A stretch of 64,000 nt of DNA from JAXMHQ01 sp046346665 (GTDB lineage Bacteria; Verrucomicrobiota; Verrucomicrobiia; Limisphaerales; JAXMHQ01): assembly GCA_046346665.1 (NCBI GenBank), contig JAXMHQ010000022.1:1-64000 (forward strand). The letters run 5' to 3'. The first letter of the stretch is position 1, and the number at the start of each line of letters is the position of its first letter. Made by a program: the position numbers and the translations under genes. Shown in pieces: positions 1 to 7,839 of the stretch. The notes beneath the pieces were generated by a model, which did no database searches, was not told the origin of the DNA, and saw only the letters and a program-made list of their open reading frames with translations.

Positions 1-238
1 CCGGCTCCGATCCGCCACCCGATGCGACGCAATGCACGACCCAGTCCAGCGGCTCCGGCAATTTCGCCAGGTCCTCCGCCCGCGTGATGTCGGCGGCGAC
101 CGGCCGGATGCTCGCGGCCTGCATTTCGGCGGCGGCCGATTCGCTCCGGCGCAGCCCGAACACCTCGTGTCCCTGCCCCGCCAGCCGGGCCCCCAGCGGC
201 AGCCCGACGTAACCGCATCCGACAATCAATACGCGCAT
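1..238 (-). CDS. NAD-dependent epimerase/dehydratase family protein (partial, N-terminus only)
   Basis: Only the first 79 codons lie in the window; the gene runs off the left edge. The start is the ATG whose complement is at 236-238. The translation opens with a beta strand and a dinucleotide-binding glycine motif (MRVLIVGCGYVGLPLGARLA), followed by a likely cofactor-selecting segment (GLRRS). This is the Rossmann fold of extended SDR proteins of the YeeZ/NAD(P)-binding type. The substrate cannot be judged from this fragment. The next gene is divergent, separated by a repeat-rich gap. Confidence 0.75.
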   Translation of the reverse strand, partial: MRVLIVGCGYVGLPLGARLAGQGHEVFGLRRSESAAAEMQAASIRPVAADITRAEDLAKLPEPLDWVVHCVASGGGSEP

Positions 239-385
239 GGACGGAGTGTAAGTTAAAACGGTGGAATCGTTAAATGGTTAAAATCGCTTTCCCTGGTAGG
301 GCGCCACTCCGTGGCGCCAGCCGCGCGGAGCGCGGCCCTGCCCGCGTAAGCTTTGCCCTGACCTCGCTATTTTGTAAAAGCCTTA

Positions 386-480
386 GGTGGGGCGAGATTC
401 CGTCGAGCCCTGATTGAATGCAGCCGCGATCGTGAGATCGCGGACTCCGCAATCTGACGATTGCGGCTGCGGGATCAGGT
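386..480. repeat. Dispersed repeat, composite copy A (left of the U32 gene)
   Basis: Positions 386-412 carry the 27-bp element GGTGGGGCGAGAYTCCGTCGAGCCCTG (one mismatch here). It is followed by a sequence that includes a perfect 8-bp hairpin, CCGCGATC-GTGA-GATCGCGG (424-443). Almost the same 60-65 bp block recurs at 3077-3140, on the other side of the U32 gene. Confidence 0.85.
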
Positions 481-496
481 GCTAACATGGGTTCAA

Positions 497-3064
497 ATGG
501 AATCCCATTCGTCCACGGCCACCGCCACGACGCGGCCGGAGCTGCTTGCCCCGGCGGGCGATTGGGATTGCGTGCGCGCGGCTGTCGAGAACGGCGCCGA
601 CGCGGTCTACTTCGGGCTCGACAAATTCAACGCCCGGATGCGCGCGGACAATTTCACCGAGTCCGACCTGCCGCGCCTCATGGAATTTCTTCACGGGCGC
701 GGCGTGAAAGGTTACGTGACGCTGAACACGCTGGTGTTCGAAAACGAACTGGCCGACGCCGAACAATACCTGCGCACCATGATCGCCGCCGGCGTCGACG
801 CGGTCATCGTCCAGGACGTGGGCATCTGCCGGTTGATCCGCCGCCTGTCGCCCGATTTCCCGATCCACGCCTCGACGCAAATGACCGTGACCAGCCCCGC
901 CGGAGTCGACTTCGCACGGCGTCTCGGCTGCAACCTGGTCGTGCTGGCCCGCGAATGTTCCATCCCCGACATCGCGCGAATCGCCCAACCCTCGACCCTC
1001 GACCCTCGACCCTCGACTTTGCCGATCGAGGTGTTCGTCCACGGCGCGCTCTGCGTGGCGTACTCGGGCCAGTGTCTCACCAGCGAATCCCTCGGCGGAC
1101 GGTCGGCGAATCGCGGCGAATGCGCCCAGGCCTGCCGCATGCCGTACGAACTCATCGCCGACGGAACACCCGTCCCGCTCGGCGACCGCAAGTATCTCCT
1201 CAGCCCGCAGGACCTCGCCGGCCTGCCGGCCCTGCCGGATCTCGTCCGTGCCGGCGTCGCGTCACTAAAAATCGAGGGCCGCCTCAAGACCGCGGAATAC
1301 GTGGCGAACATCACGCGGATTTACAGGGAAGCGCTGGACCGCGCGGACCTGGCGCCGGCCGATCCGGGCGAGACCGGTTACCGGCTGGAAATGGCTTTTT
1401 CGCGCGGGCTTTACACCGGCTGGATGCGCGGCATCAACAACCAGGAACTCGTGCACGGCCGGTTCGGGAAAAAACGCGGCGTTTACCTCGGCACCGTGCG
1501 CCGCCTGGTCAGGGACGGAATCCAAATCACACTGGAAGCGCCGCTGAAACCGGGTGACGGCGTGGTGTTCGACGCCGGCCACCCCGAGGAACCCGAGGAA
1601 GGCGGAAGAGTCTATCAAGTCCGAAAGGCGGTCGAGGGTCGAGGGTCGAGGGTCGAGAGCCAGGCGTCGCGGGACTCCGGTCGTCCCACAGCTCTCGACT
1701 CTCGACTCTCGACTCTCGACCAGATTTTCGAAGTTTGCTTCGGACACGGCGACGTGGATTTCTCCCGGGTTCAGGTCGGTGACAAGGTCTGGAAAACGAG
1801 CGATCCGGAGCTGGACCGGAAACTTCGGCAGACGTTTGCGGGGGACGAACCGAAATTTCAGCGCCCGCTGCGGCTGGAGGTTCACGGCGCCGCCGGCTTG
1901 CCGCTCACACTGATCGCAAATGACGGCGACGGACACGTGGCGCGCGCGGAATCCCGGATGCCGCTGCAGCCCGCCGAACGCGCGCCGCTCTCGGAGGAAA
2001 AACTGCGGGACCAACTCGGCCGCCTGGGCGGCACGCCGTTCCAACTGGAACGCCTCGAGAACAAACTTTCGGGCGATCTCATCCTGCCGGTGAGCGAACT
2101 CAACCGGCTCCGGCGCGATGCCGTGGCCGAATTGTCCCGGCTCCGCGCCCTGCCGCGCCGGTGGACGTTGAATCCCGCGCCCGCCCCCGTCGCGGAACCC
2201 GCCGCGGCCGCGGTTTCCGTCGAACCGCAATTGATCGCGCTGGTCCGAAACCTGGCGCAGCTCGAGGCAGCGCTGGATTCCGGCTTGCGCACGGTCTATT
2301 GCGAGTTCGAGGATCCGAAGCGTTACCGCGAAGCGATCGCTACCGTTCGATCCCGCGGCCCGGGCGCGGCGGAAATCTGGGTGGCGCCCCCGCGCATTTT
2401 CAAGATCGGCGAGGAATGGATTCTGAAACAGGTGCTGTCCTCGGATGCCGATGGTTACCTGGTCCGAAATTTCGATCACTTGGAATTCTTCGAAGGCAAA
2501 CGCCGGATCGGCGATTACTCCCTGAACGTGGCGAATCGATTTTCAGCGGAGTATTTCCGCGGCGAATTCGGCCTGGAACGCCTGACGGCGTCGTACGATT
2601 TGAACGGGCCGCAGCTCGAAGCGCTACTGCGCGGCGCGCCGCCCGGGTGGTTCGAGGTCACCCTGCACCAGCACATGCCGATGTTTCACATGGAGCATTG
2701 CGTGTTCTGCGCATTTTTGTCGGAGGGAACCGATTACCGGAACTGCGGGCGTCCGTGCGACCGGCTGGATGTGCAGTTGCGGGATCGCGTCGGGGTGCAG
2801 CACCCGGTGAAGGCGGACGCGGGCTGCCGGAACACGGTGTTCAACGGGCGCGCCCAGAGCGGCGCGGAACTGGCCCCGCAACTCCTCGAACTCGGCGTTC
2901 GCCATTTCCGGATCGAGTTCCTGAATGAAACCGCGGATGAAGTCCGCGAGGGAATCCGCCGCTACGGCCAGCTGCTGCGCGGGGAAATCTCGGGCGCCCA
3001 GGTCTGGCGCGATCTCCGCGCCCAAAACCAGCTCGGCGTCACCCGCGGCCCCAAGCGGGCTTAA
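497..3064 (+). CDS. U32 family peptidase / RlhA-TrhP-type hydroxylation protein with DUF3656-like region
   Basis: 855 aa from the ATG at 497; an in-frame TTG at 461 is the only upstream alternative. The N-terminal half is a U32 TIM-barrel-like domain (LLAPAGDWDCVRAAVENGAD, then the ASTQM segment). It contains the family signature EVFVHGALCVAYSGQC near residue 180 and the Cys-rich RGECAQACR. The C-terminal part repeats a Cys cluster (HCVFCAFL ... NCGRPCDR ... DAGCRNTVFN) typical of the long U32 subfamily. Characterised members (E. coli RlhA and TrhP) act in prephenate-dependent hydroxylation of 23S rRNA or tRNA, so rRNA/tRNA modification is more likely than collagenase activity; this is inference. 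Odd: two in-frame insertions made of 7-bp direct repeats (990-1017 and 1631-1720) encode low-complexity peptides inside otherwise conserved sequence. Confidence 0.9.
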   Translation: MESHSSTATATTRPELLAPAGDWDCVRAAVENGADAVYFGLDKFNARMRADNFTESDLPRLMEFLHGRGVKGYVTLNTLVFENELADAEQYLRTMIAAGVDAVIVQDVGICRLIRRLSPDFPIHASTQMTVTSPAGVDFARRLGCNLVVLARECSIPDIARIAQPSTLDPRPSTLPIEVFVHGALCVAYSGQCLTSESLGGRSANRGECAQACRMPYELIADGTPVPLGDRKYLLSPQDLAGLPALPDLVRAGVASLKIEGRLKTAEYVANITRIYREALDRADLAPADPGETGYRLEMAFSRGLYTGWMRGINNQELVHGRFGKKRGVYLGTVRRLVRDGIQITLEAPLKPGDGVVFDAGHPEEPEEGGRVYQVRKAVEGRGSRVESQASRDSGRPTALDSRLSTLDQIFEVCFGHGDVDFSRVQVGDKVWKTSDPELDRKLRQTFAGDEPKFQRPLRLEVHGAAGLPLTLIANDGDGHVARAESRMPLQPAERAPLSEEKLRDQLGRLGGTPFQLERLENKLSGDLILPVSELNRLRRDAVAELSRLRALPRRWTLNPAPAPVAEPAAAAVSVEPQLIALVRNLAQLEAALDSGLRTVYCEFEDPKRYREAIATVRSRGPGAAEIWVAPPRIFKIGEEWILKQVLSSDADGYLVRNFDHLEFFEGKRRIGDYSLNVANRFSAEYFRGEFGLERLTASYDLNGPQLEALLRGAPPGWFEVTLHQHMPMFHMEHCVFCAFLSEGTDYRNCGRPCDRLDVQLRDRVGVQHPVKADAGCRNTVFNGRAQSGAELAPQLLELGVRHFRIEFLNETADEVREGIRRYGQLLRGEISGAQVWRDLRAQNQLGVTRGPKRA
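990..1017. repeat. Tandem 7-bp repeat (CCTCGAC)x4 inside the U32 gene
   Basis: Four exact CCTCGAC units lie in frame within the coding sequence and give a TLDPRPSTL peptide just before the conserved EVFVHGALC signature. The length of 28 bp is not a multiple of three, so flanking bases compensate to keep the frame. Confidence 0.9.
1631..1720. repeat. Inverted tandem repeat (GTCGAGR)x4 ... (TCTCGAC)x4 inside the U32 gene
   Basis: Four GTCGAGG/A units (1631-1658) and four TCTCGAC units (1693-1720) face each other across a 34-bp spacer. This is a potential 28-bp stem inside the open frame. It encodes VEGRGSRVES...LDSRLSTLD, an apparent insertion between conserved stretches. Confidence 0.9.
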
Positions 3065-3076
3065 ATGGAGCACGGC

Positions 3077-3256
3077 GGGTGGGACGAGACTCCGTCGAGC
3101 CCTGATTGAATGTAGCCGCGATCGTGAGATCGCGGACTCCGCTATCGTCAGAATGCGGAACCGCCGTCACGTCAGGGGTTCGACGAAACACCAAACATTG
3201 AACATCCAACATTGAACATTCAATGAATGGGGACTTGCAGTAGCTCGTCCCTCCCG
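3077..3256. repeat. Dispersed repeats, composite copy B (right of the U32 gene) and REP-like tail
   Basis: 3077-3140 is a near-copy of the block at 386-455, including the CCGCGATC-GTGA-GATCGCGG hairpin (3116-3135). It is followed by an AACATTGAACATCCAACATTGAACATTC repeat (about 3193-3222; two near-direct units) and a GGGGACTTGCAGTAGCTCGTCCCTCCC element (3230-3256). The gap separates the convergent ends of the U32 gene and pdxA; the hairpins may act as termination or processing signals. Confidence 0.75.
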
Positions 3257-3257
3257 G

Positions 3258-4244
3258 TCAAGCCCGCGCCACTGCCAGTTGCCGGGCGAGCTGGATGGCG
3301 GCGATCATGCTCGCCGGATCCGCAATGCCGCGACCGGCGATGTCGTAGGCCGTCCCGTGATCGGGTGATGTGCGGATGAACGGCAGCCCGAGCGTCCAGT
3401 TCACACCGCTCTCGAACGCCACCATCTTGAGCGGCGCCAATCCCTGGTCGTGATACATCGCCACCACCGCGTCGAAATCGCCCTTGTAGGCCCGATAAAA
3501 CAACGTGTCGGCGCTGATCGGGCCGGCGACATCCAGGCCTCGGCGCTGGAGCGACAGCACCGCCGGGCCGACGACTTTCAATTCCTCGTCGCCCAGTTCC
3601 CCGCCCTCGCCCGCGTGCGGATTCAATCCGCACACCGCGACCTTGCAGCGCGGCAGGCCGAGGTCGCGGCAAGCCTGCGCGGCGAGTTCGATCGCCAGCT
3701 CGACTCGCGGCCGGGTGATCTGTTCGGAAATTCCTTTCACGGGCACGTGCGTGGTCACGAGCGCGACGCGCAGCCACCGGCCGCGGTCGTCCTGGCCGAG
3801 CAGCATCATCGCCGTGCGCTCCGTTTGCGCGAGTTGCGACAGAAATTCCGTCTGCCCGATGAACGGCTGGCCGGAGTGGATGATGGCTTCCTTGCTGACG
3901 GGCGCGGTAACCATCGCGTGCAGTTCCTGCCGCAGGCAGCGCTCGGCCGCTTCCCGCAGCCAGGCCACCGCCGCGCGCGCGGCCGCAGGCGAACCTTCCA
4001 CCAACTCCATCGGCAATGCCTCGGACAGCGGGTTGTAAACATGCACCCGGGCGGACGAGTCGCCCGATCCCAACGCCGCCAGCGTCACCCCCAGCCCGAG
4101 TTCCTCGTTCACTTTCCGCAGGTGGCCTTCGTCCCCGATGATCAGGTAATGCGTGTCGTCCGGCCCGGCGAGCCGGGCGACGGCCTTGAGCGTGACTTCG
4201 GGGCCGATGCCGGTGACGTCTCCCAATGAAATTCCAATCCACAT
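3258..4244 (-). CDS. pdxA: 4-hydroxythreonine-4-phosphate dehydrogenase
   Basis: 328 aa, normal family length. It opens with the PdxA signature GISLGDVTGIGPEVTLKA. The three histidines expected to bind the divalent metal are visible in VTTHVPVKG, GLNPHAGEGG and MYHDQGL, as is the TAPVSKEAI motif. PdxA oxidises 4-phosphohydroxy-L-threonine in pyridoxal phosphate synthesis. One deviation: the motif usually read as GHTEF, which supplies a substrate-binding His, is GQTEF here. It lies 34 bp downstream of the surA-like gene on the same strand, matching the classic surA-pdxA order of proteobacteria. Confidence 0.93.
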   Translation of the reverse strand: MWIGISLGDVTGIGPEVTLKAVARLAGPDDTHYLIIGDEGHLRKVNEELGLGVTLAALGSGDSSARVHVYNPLSEALPMELVEGSPAAARAAVAWLREAAERCLRQELHAMVTAPVSKEAIIHSGQPFIGQTEFLSQLAQTERTAMMLLGQDDRGRWLRVALVTTHVPVKGISEQITRPRVELAIELAAQACRDLGLPRCKVAVCGLNPHAGEGGELGDEELKVVGPAVLSLQRRGLDVAGPISADTLFYRAYKGDFDAVVAMYHDQGLAPLKMVAFESGVNWTLGLPFIRTSPDHGTAYDIAGRGIADPASMIAAIQLARQLAVARA

Positions 4245-4278
4245 GGCCGTGTGCCTTTCGTTGCGCCCGCGCGAGGGC

Positions 4279-5241
4279 TCAGAAATACCGGATGAACGTC
4301 TTGCGCCGGAGCCGCTCGATCCATTGCTTCTGCAGCCGGTTCTTTTCCTGGGCGAGCAAAACCTGTTCGATCGCGTCCCGCACTTCGTTCAGCGGCCGGA
4401 CGTGTTCGGGCTTTTTTTCCTCCACGAGCATGATGTAGCAGGCTTCGGACGTGTCGATGACGCCGCTGTGCTGTCCCGGTTTGAGGGAGAATGCGACGTC
4501 CGCCAGTTCCTTGCGTAAAACCGATTTCTCCACCCAGCCCCAGTCGCCGCCCTGCGTCCGCTGGCTGCCCTGGGAATACACCGACGCCATTTCGGCGAAG
4601 GAGGCACCGCCGTCGAGCTTGCTCACAATTTCGGCCGCCAGGTTCGTCGCCATGCCCGGGTCGTCGGCCGACTTGTTCAGCACAATCATCCGCAACTTGA
4701 CCTGGCTTTCGATCGAATACTGGGACTGGTGCTCCACGTAGTACACTTCGATCTTGTGCGGTGACACGATAACGGCGCTGGCGCCGTGCGCGATGCGCAT
4801 CTGCTGGGTGATCAGGCGCTCCTTGAATTCCCGCCGGAACTGTTCGTAAGTCTTGCCCTCGGCCTGCAGCGTCTTGATGAACCGCACCCGGTCTTCGCCG
4901 TATTGGGACTTGATGTAATTCTGCAGTTCCTCGTCGATGATGCTTTCCGGAAGGTGATATTGGCCGGAACTTTCGAAGTCGTGCATGATCATCGCGTTCT
5001 GCACCAGGTAGTCCAGGTTCTCATCCAGCGCGGCCAGCAGCTTTTTCTGAAACACTTCCGGCTGGCTCCCGTATTGCCTCCGGTAATCCTCCGCCACCGG
5101 CGCCGTCGCCAGCTCGAGCTGCTGGTTCGAAATCACCGAGTCATGCACCACCGCCCGGATCGCATCCGCCAACTCCGCGCGCACCGGACCGGGCGCGCCG
5201 GCCAGCAGCAGCACGGCAATGATCGCATAAAAACCCTTCAT
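4279..5241 (-). CDS. surA: SurA-like periplasmic peptidyl-prolyl cis-trans isomerase / chaperone
   Basis: 320 aa. A signal peptide (MKGFYAIIAVLLLAGAPGPVRA) is followed by a SurA N-terminal-type helical region (AIRAVVHDSVISNQQL; QNYIKSQYGEDRVRFIKTLQAEG). A single parvulin (PpiC) domain lies at about residues 175-285 (KLRMIVLNK ... GGASFAEMASVYSQGS ... GGDWGWVEKSVL ... GQHSGVIDT). E. coli SurA has two parvulin domains; one is common outside proteobacteria. The role is probably folding of outer-membrane proteins. It forms an operon with pdxA. Confidence 0.85.
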   Translation of the reverse strand: MKGFYAIIAVLLLAGAPGPVRAELADAIRAVVHDSVISNQQLELATAPVAEDYRRQYGSQPEVFQKKLLAALDENLDYLVQNAMIMHDFESSGQYHLPESIIDEELQNYIKSQYGEDRVRFIKTLQAEGKTYEQFRREFKERLITQQMRIAHGASAVIVSPHKIEVYYVEHQSQYSIESQVKLRMIVLNKSADDPGMATNLAAEIVSKLDGGASFAEMASVYSQGSQRTQGGDWGWVEKSVLRKELADVAFSLKPGQHSGVIDTSEACYIMLVEEKKPEHVRPLNEVRDAIEQVLLAQEKNRLQKQWIERLRRKTFIRYF

Positions 5242-5292
5242 GAATTCCGCGAAAGTCTAAAACCCCACCCGGAAATAGCAAGGGGCCAATCA

Positions 5293-5361
5293 CGGGAGGG
5301 CCGGCGTACCCGCCGGCCCACAATTGGGGACGGCGAGGACGCCGTCCCTCCCGGAAAGGTC
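5293..5361. repeat. REP-like double hairpin (GGGAGGGCCGGCG...CCGTCCCTCCC)
   Basis: Two adjacent palindromes: GCCGGCGTACCCGCCGGC, and GGGGACGGCGAGGACGCCGTCCC. They are bounded by GGGAGGG at the left and CCCTCCC at the right. The same family recurs at 9952-10062, 16127-16206, 34430-34456 and 37246-37280. It sits between the SDR gene end and the surA start. Confidence 0.8.
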
Positions 5362-6130
5362 ATTTCCGCGGCGGGGAATGAAACCTTCGCACGGCCCGCA
5401 ACAGCATCCACACGGGCGCATGCCGCGCCATGAAGGACAGCACCTTGTATTGCCAGCCCGGGATGATCACCCGCCTGCCCCGCTTCCAGTCGCGGTAAGC
5501 CAGCCGCGCGACGACATCCACCTCGAGCGTCGCCGGCGCCCGCTTCGGCCCGAACCGCCCGCGCTCGAAAAACGGCGTCCGGGTCGTGCCCGGACACAGC
5601 ACGCTCACCTGGACCCCCGACGGGGCCAGTTCGTCCGACAAGGCGAGGGAGAAGGAATACACGAAGGCCTTGGTCGCATAATAGACGGCGACAAGCGGGC
5701 CCGGCACAAACGCGCCGACGGACGCCACGTTCCAGATCCGCCCCCGCCCGCGGGTGCGCATCGGACCCGCAAACCGGTGGCACAACTCCGCCAGCGCGGT
5801 CACGTTCACCTGGATCATGTCCAGCTGCTCGCGCCGGTCCTGCTCGGCAAAATTTCCAAACATGCCGAACCCGGCATTGTTCACCAGAACCCCGATCGGC
5901 AGATTCTTGACGGCCTCGAACAAAGCGCCCGGACCGGCGGGATCGGAAAGATCGACGGGCACCACGCGGGTGGCGACGCGGTATTTTGATTCCAGCTCCG
6001 CGGCGACTTTCTGGAGGCGGTCTGCGTGCCGCGCGGCGAGCACGATCGGGAATCCGTCCGCGGCGAAGCACCGCGCCAGTTCCAACCCGATGCCGGAGGA
6101 AGCGCCGGTAATGAGCACCCAGTCGTTCAT
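5360..6130 (-). CDS. Short-chain dehydrogenase/reductase (classical SDR)
   Basis: 256 aa from the ATG at 6130 (MNDWVLITG); upstream in-frame starts add only low-quality residues. Visible SDR elements are the cofactor motif TGASSGIG, the NNAG motif, and the catalytic Ser (NVASVGAF) and YxxxK (YYATK). A charged ARHADR after the second strand suggests NADP(H). The C-terminal part (PGTTRTPFF; WQYKVLSFMARHAP) resembles YqjQ/DltE-like short-chain dehydrogenases with a hydrophobic tail. The substrate is unknown. It is followed downstream by a REP-like hairpin pair and then surA. Confidence 0.88.
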   Translation of the reverse strand: MNDWVLITGASSGIGLELARCFAADGFPIVLAARHADRLQKVAAELESKYRVATRVVPVDLSDPAGPGALFEAVKNLPIGVLVNNAGFGMFGNFAEQDRREQLDMIQVNVTALAELCHRFAGPMRTRGRGRIWNVASVGAFVPGPLVAVYYATKAFVYSFSLALSDELAPSGVQVSVLCPGTTRTPFFERGRFGPKRAPATLEVDVVARLAYRDWKRGRRVIIPGWQYKVLSFMARHAPVWMLLRAVRRFHSPPRK

Positions 6131-6638
6131 GGCGGGCAGCATTTCACCACGAAGACACGAAGAAAACATTTTTTCACCACGAAGACACGGAGGACACGAA
6201 GTTTTTCTGTTGCTGCAGACCTAACGCGCCTCACGGTGAGTTCAGCGGCACCTTTGCGGCGAAGCCCGTCGGTGCTTCGGCGAGTCCGACGCGGCCTGGC
6301 CGGCCCGGACAGGGGAGGCTGGCGGTCTGCTCAAGTTCCTCCAGAAAAGTTCTTCGTGCTCTTCGCGTCTTCGTGGTGAATAACGCCTTGCTTCGTGTTC
6401 TCCCTTGGTGGCGGACAGGACCGACGCATCTGAATCGCGGGTAGGGACGGCGCGCTGCGCCGTCCGCGCCGCGTCCAGCGGCGCAACGTTGCAGAGGACA
6501 TGCCCGGCGCCGTTCCGCTTTCCGCCCGCTGATGCGCGGGCGGGGACGCCGCAGCGCGGCGTCCCTACCGTCTGCATTCCGCCATCACGCGCCTCTTTCC
6601 ACATTAGATGCCGTCGGCCCTATGGTGGCGGAGGCGCG
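6131..6638. repeat. Repeat-filled intergenic region upstream of asd
   Basis: There is no convincing gene here. It holds TTCACCACGAAGACACGAAGAAAA repeats (6143-6200) with an inverse copy (TCTTCGCGTCTTCGTGGTGAA, about 6360-6380). It also holds palindromic GTAGGGACGGCGCGCTGCGCCGTCC (6443-6467) and CGGGGACGCCGCAGCGCGGCGTCCCTACC (about 6541-6569) elements. These are dispersed repeats of the type common in verrucomicrobial genomes. Confidence 0.7.
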
Positions 6639-6666
6639 TTGACACCGGGAGGGCTCCTGGTATACT
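6639..6666 (+). promoter_or_regulatory. Sigma-70 promoter of asd with extended -10
   Basis: The -35 is TTGACA (6639-6644) and the -10 is TATACT (6661-6666), with a 16-bp spacer and a TG one base upstream of the -10 (6658-6659). The predicted transcription start at about 6672-6674 is only 7-9 nt from the ATG at 6681, so the transcript would be almost leaderless. Confidence 0.8.
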
Positions 6667-6680
6667 GGGCGGCCTTTGTT

Positions 6681-7685
6681 ATGAACAAAAAACCGCACGT
6701 TGCCGTCGTCGGCGCCACCGGGGCCGTTGGCGTCGAAATGATCAAAACCCTCGAGAAGCGCCATTTTCCGCTCTCGAAGCTGACGCTCCTGGCGTCGGCC
6801 CGTTCCGTCGGCAAGAAACTGCCGTTCCAGGGCAAGGACGTGACGGTGCAGGAATTGACGAAGGACAGCTTTGCGGGAATCGACATCGCGCTGTTCAGCG
6901 CCGGCGGCAGCATTTCGAAGGAATTCGCCCCGATCGCAGCCAAGGCCGGCTGCGTGGTGGTGGACAATTCCAGCGCGTTCCGGATGGACGACAACGTTCC
7001 GCTGGTGGTTCCCGAGATCAACCCGGGCGACGTCAAGAAGCACAAGGGGATCATTGCGAATCCGAACTGCACCACCGCGATCACGCTGATGGCGCTTTAC
7101 CCGCTGCACCAGGCATTCGGGTGCAAACGCATTTTTGCCTCCAGCTACCAGGCCGTGTCCGGCACCGGCGCGAAAGCCATCGAGGAACTGCGCCGCCAGG
7201 TGGAGGAAGTCGTCCAGGGCAAGCCTGTAACCCGTGAAGTTTACCCGCACCAGATCGCCTTCAATGTGCTGCCGCAGGTCGATTCATTCCTGCCGACCGG
7301 CTACACCAAGGAAGAGATGAAGATGGAGAACGAAGGCCGCAAGATCATGCATCACCCGGGATTCCGGGCGAGCGTCACCTGCGTCCGCGTGCCCGTCTAC
7401 CGCGCCCACTCCGTCGCCGTCACCGCCGAGTTCGAAATCCCCGCGACCGTCGAAGCCGCCCGCGCCGTTCTGAAGAAGGCGCCCGGGCTGGATCTCGTGG
7501 ATGATCCGGCGAAGAACGGCTACCCGATGCCGCTGTTCCTGGCGGAGAAGGACAATTGCGCCGTCGGCCGGATCCGGAAGGATTGTGCGCTGGACAACGG
7601 CCTGTGTTTCTGGGTGGCGGGCGACCAGTTGTTGAAAGGCGCGGCGCTGAACGCGGTGCAGATCGCGGAAGAGCTGCTGAAATAG
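6681..7685 (+). CDS. asd: Aspartate-semialdehyde dehydrogenase
   Basis: 334 aa from the ATG at 6681. The frame stays open upstream, but the promoter at 6639-6666 rules out earlier starts. It has an N-terminal Rossmann motif (VAVVGATGAVGVEMI), SSAFRMD, the active-site Cys in NPNCTT, and the substrate-binding RVPVYRAHS. It reduces aspartyl phosphate to aspartate semialdehyde for lysine/diaminopimelate, threonine and methionine synthesis. The gene is monocistronic, with a convergent exbD downstream across an inverted repeat. No Shine-Dalgarno is seen in the very short leader. Confidence 0.95.
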   Translation: MNKKPHVAVVGATGAVGVEMIKTLEKRHFPLSKLTLLASARSVGKKLPFQGKDVTVQELTKDSFAGIDIALFSAGGSISKEFAPIAAKAGCVVVDNSSAFRMDDNVPLVVPEINPGDVKKHKGIIANPNCTTAITLMALYPLHQAFGCKRIFASSYQAVSGTGAKAIEELRRQVEEVVQGKPVTREVYPHQIAFNVLPQVDSFLPTGYTKEEMKMENEGRKIMHHPGFRASVTCVRVPVYRAHSVAVTAEFEIPATVEAARAVLKKAPGLDLVDDPAKNGYPMPLFLAEKDNCAVGRIRKDCALDNGLCFWVAGDQLLKGAALNAVQIAEELLK

Positions 7686-7836
7686 AGTTGCGGGTTGCAA
7701 GTTGCAGGTTCAAGCATCGCGCATTCCGGCGCATCCGCGTCCGACCAGGATTAAGCGGGTGTGTTGATTTTGGTTGGCTTCCCGGACCCGAGTTCCATTC
7801 CATCAGCCCGCCAGGAACCTGCGACCTGCAACTCGC
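7685..7836. repeat. Inverted repeat between convergent asd and exbD
   Basis: The left arm is GAGTTGCGGGTTGCAAGTTGCAGGTTC (7685-7711) and the right arm is GGAACCTGCGACCTGCAACTCGCC (about 7814-7837). They are imperfectly complementary and enclose about 100 bp. The position between two gene ends suggests a bidirectional termination or mRNA-end structure. Similar GTTGCAGGTTGCGGGTTG units occur in frame in the macroglobulin gene. Confidence 0.6.
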
Positions 7837-7839
7837 CAC

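Noticed and set aside
32..256. Short plus-strand frame at the left edge
   Set aside because: The minus strand encodes a clear Rossmann-fold N-terminus over the same bases.
990..1720. CRISPR-like repeat array
   Set aside because: The units are 7 bp with no unique spacers and lie inside a coding frame; this is a tandem repeat, not CRISPR. No cas genes are present.
6405..6680. Upstream extension of asd to earlier in-frame starts
   Set aside because: The extension is made of dispersed palindromic repeats and lies upstream of a near-consensus promoter.
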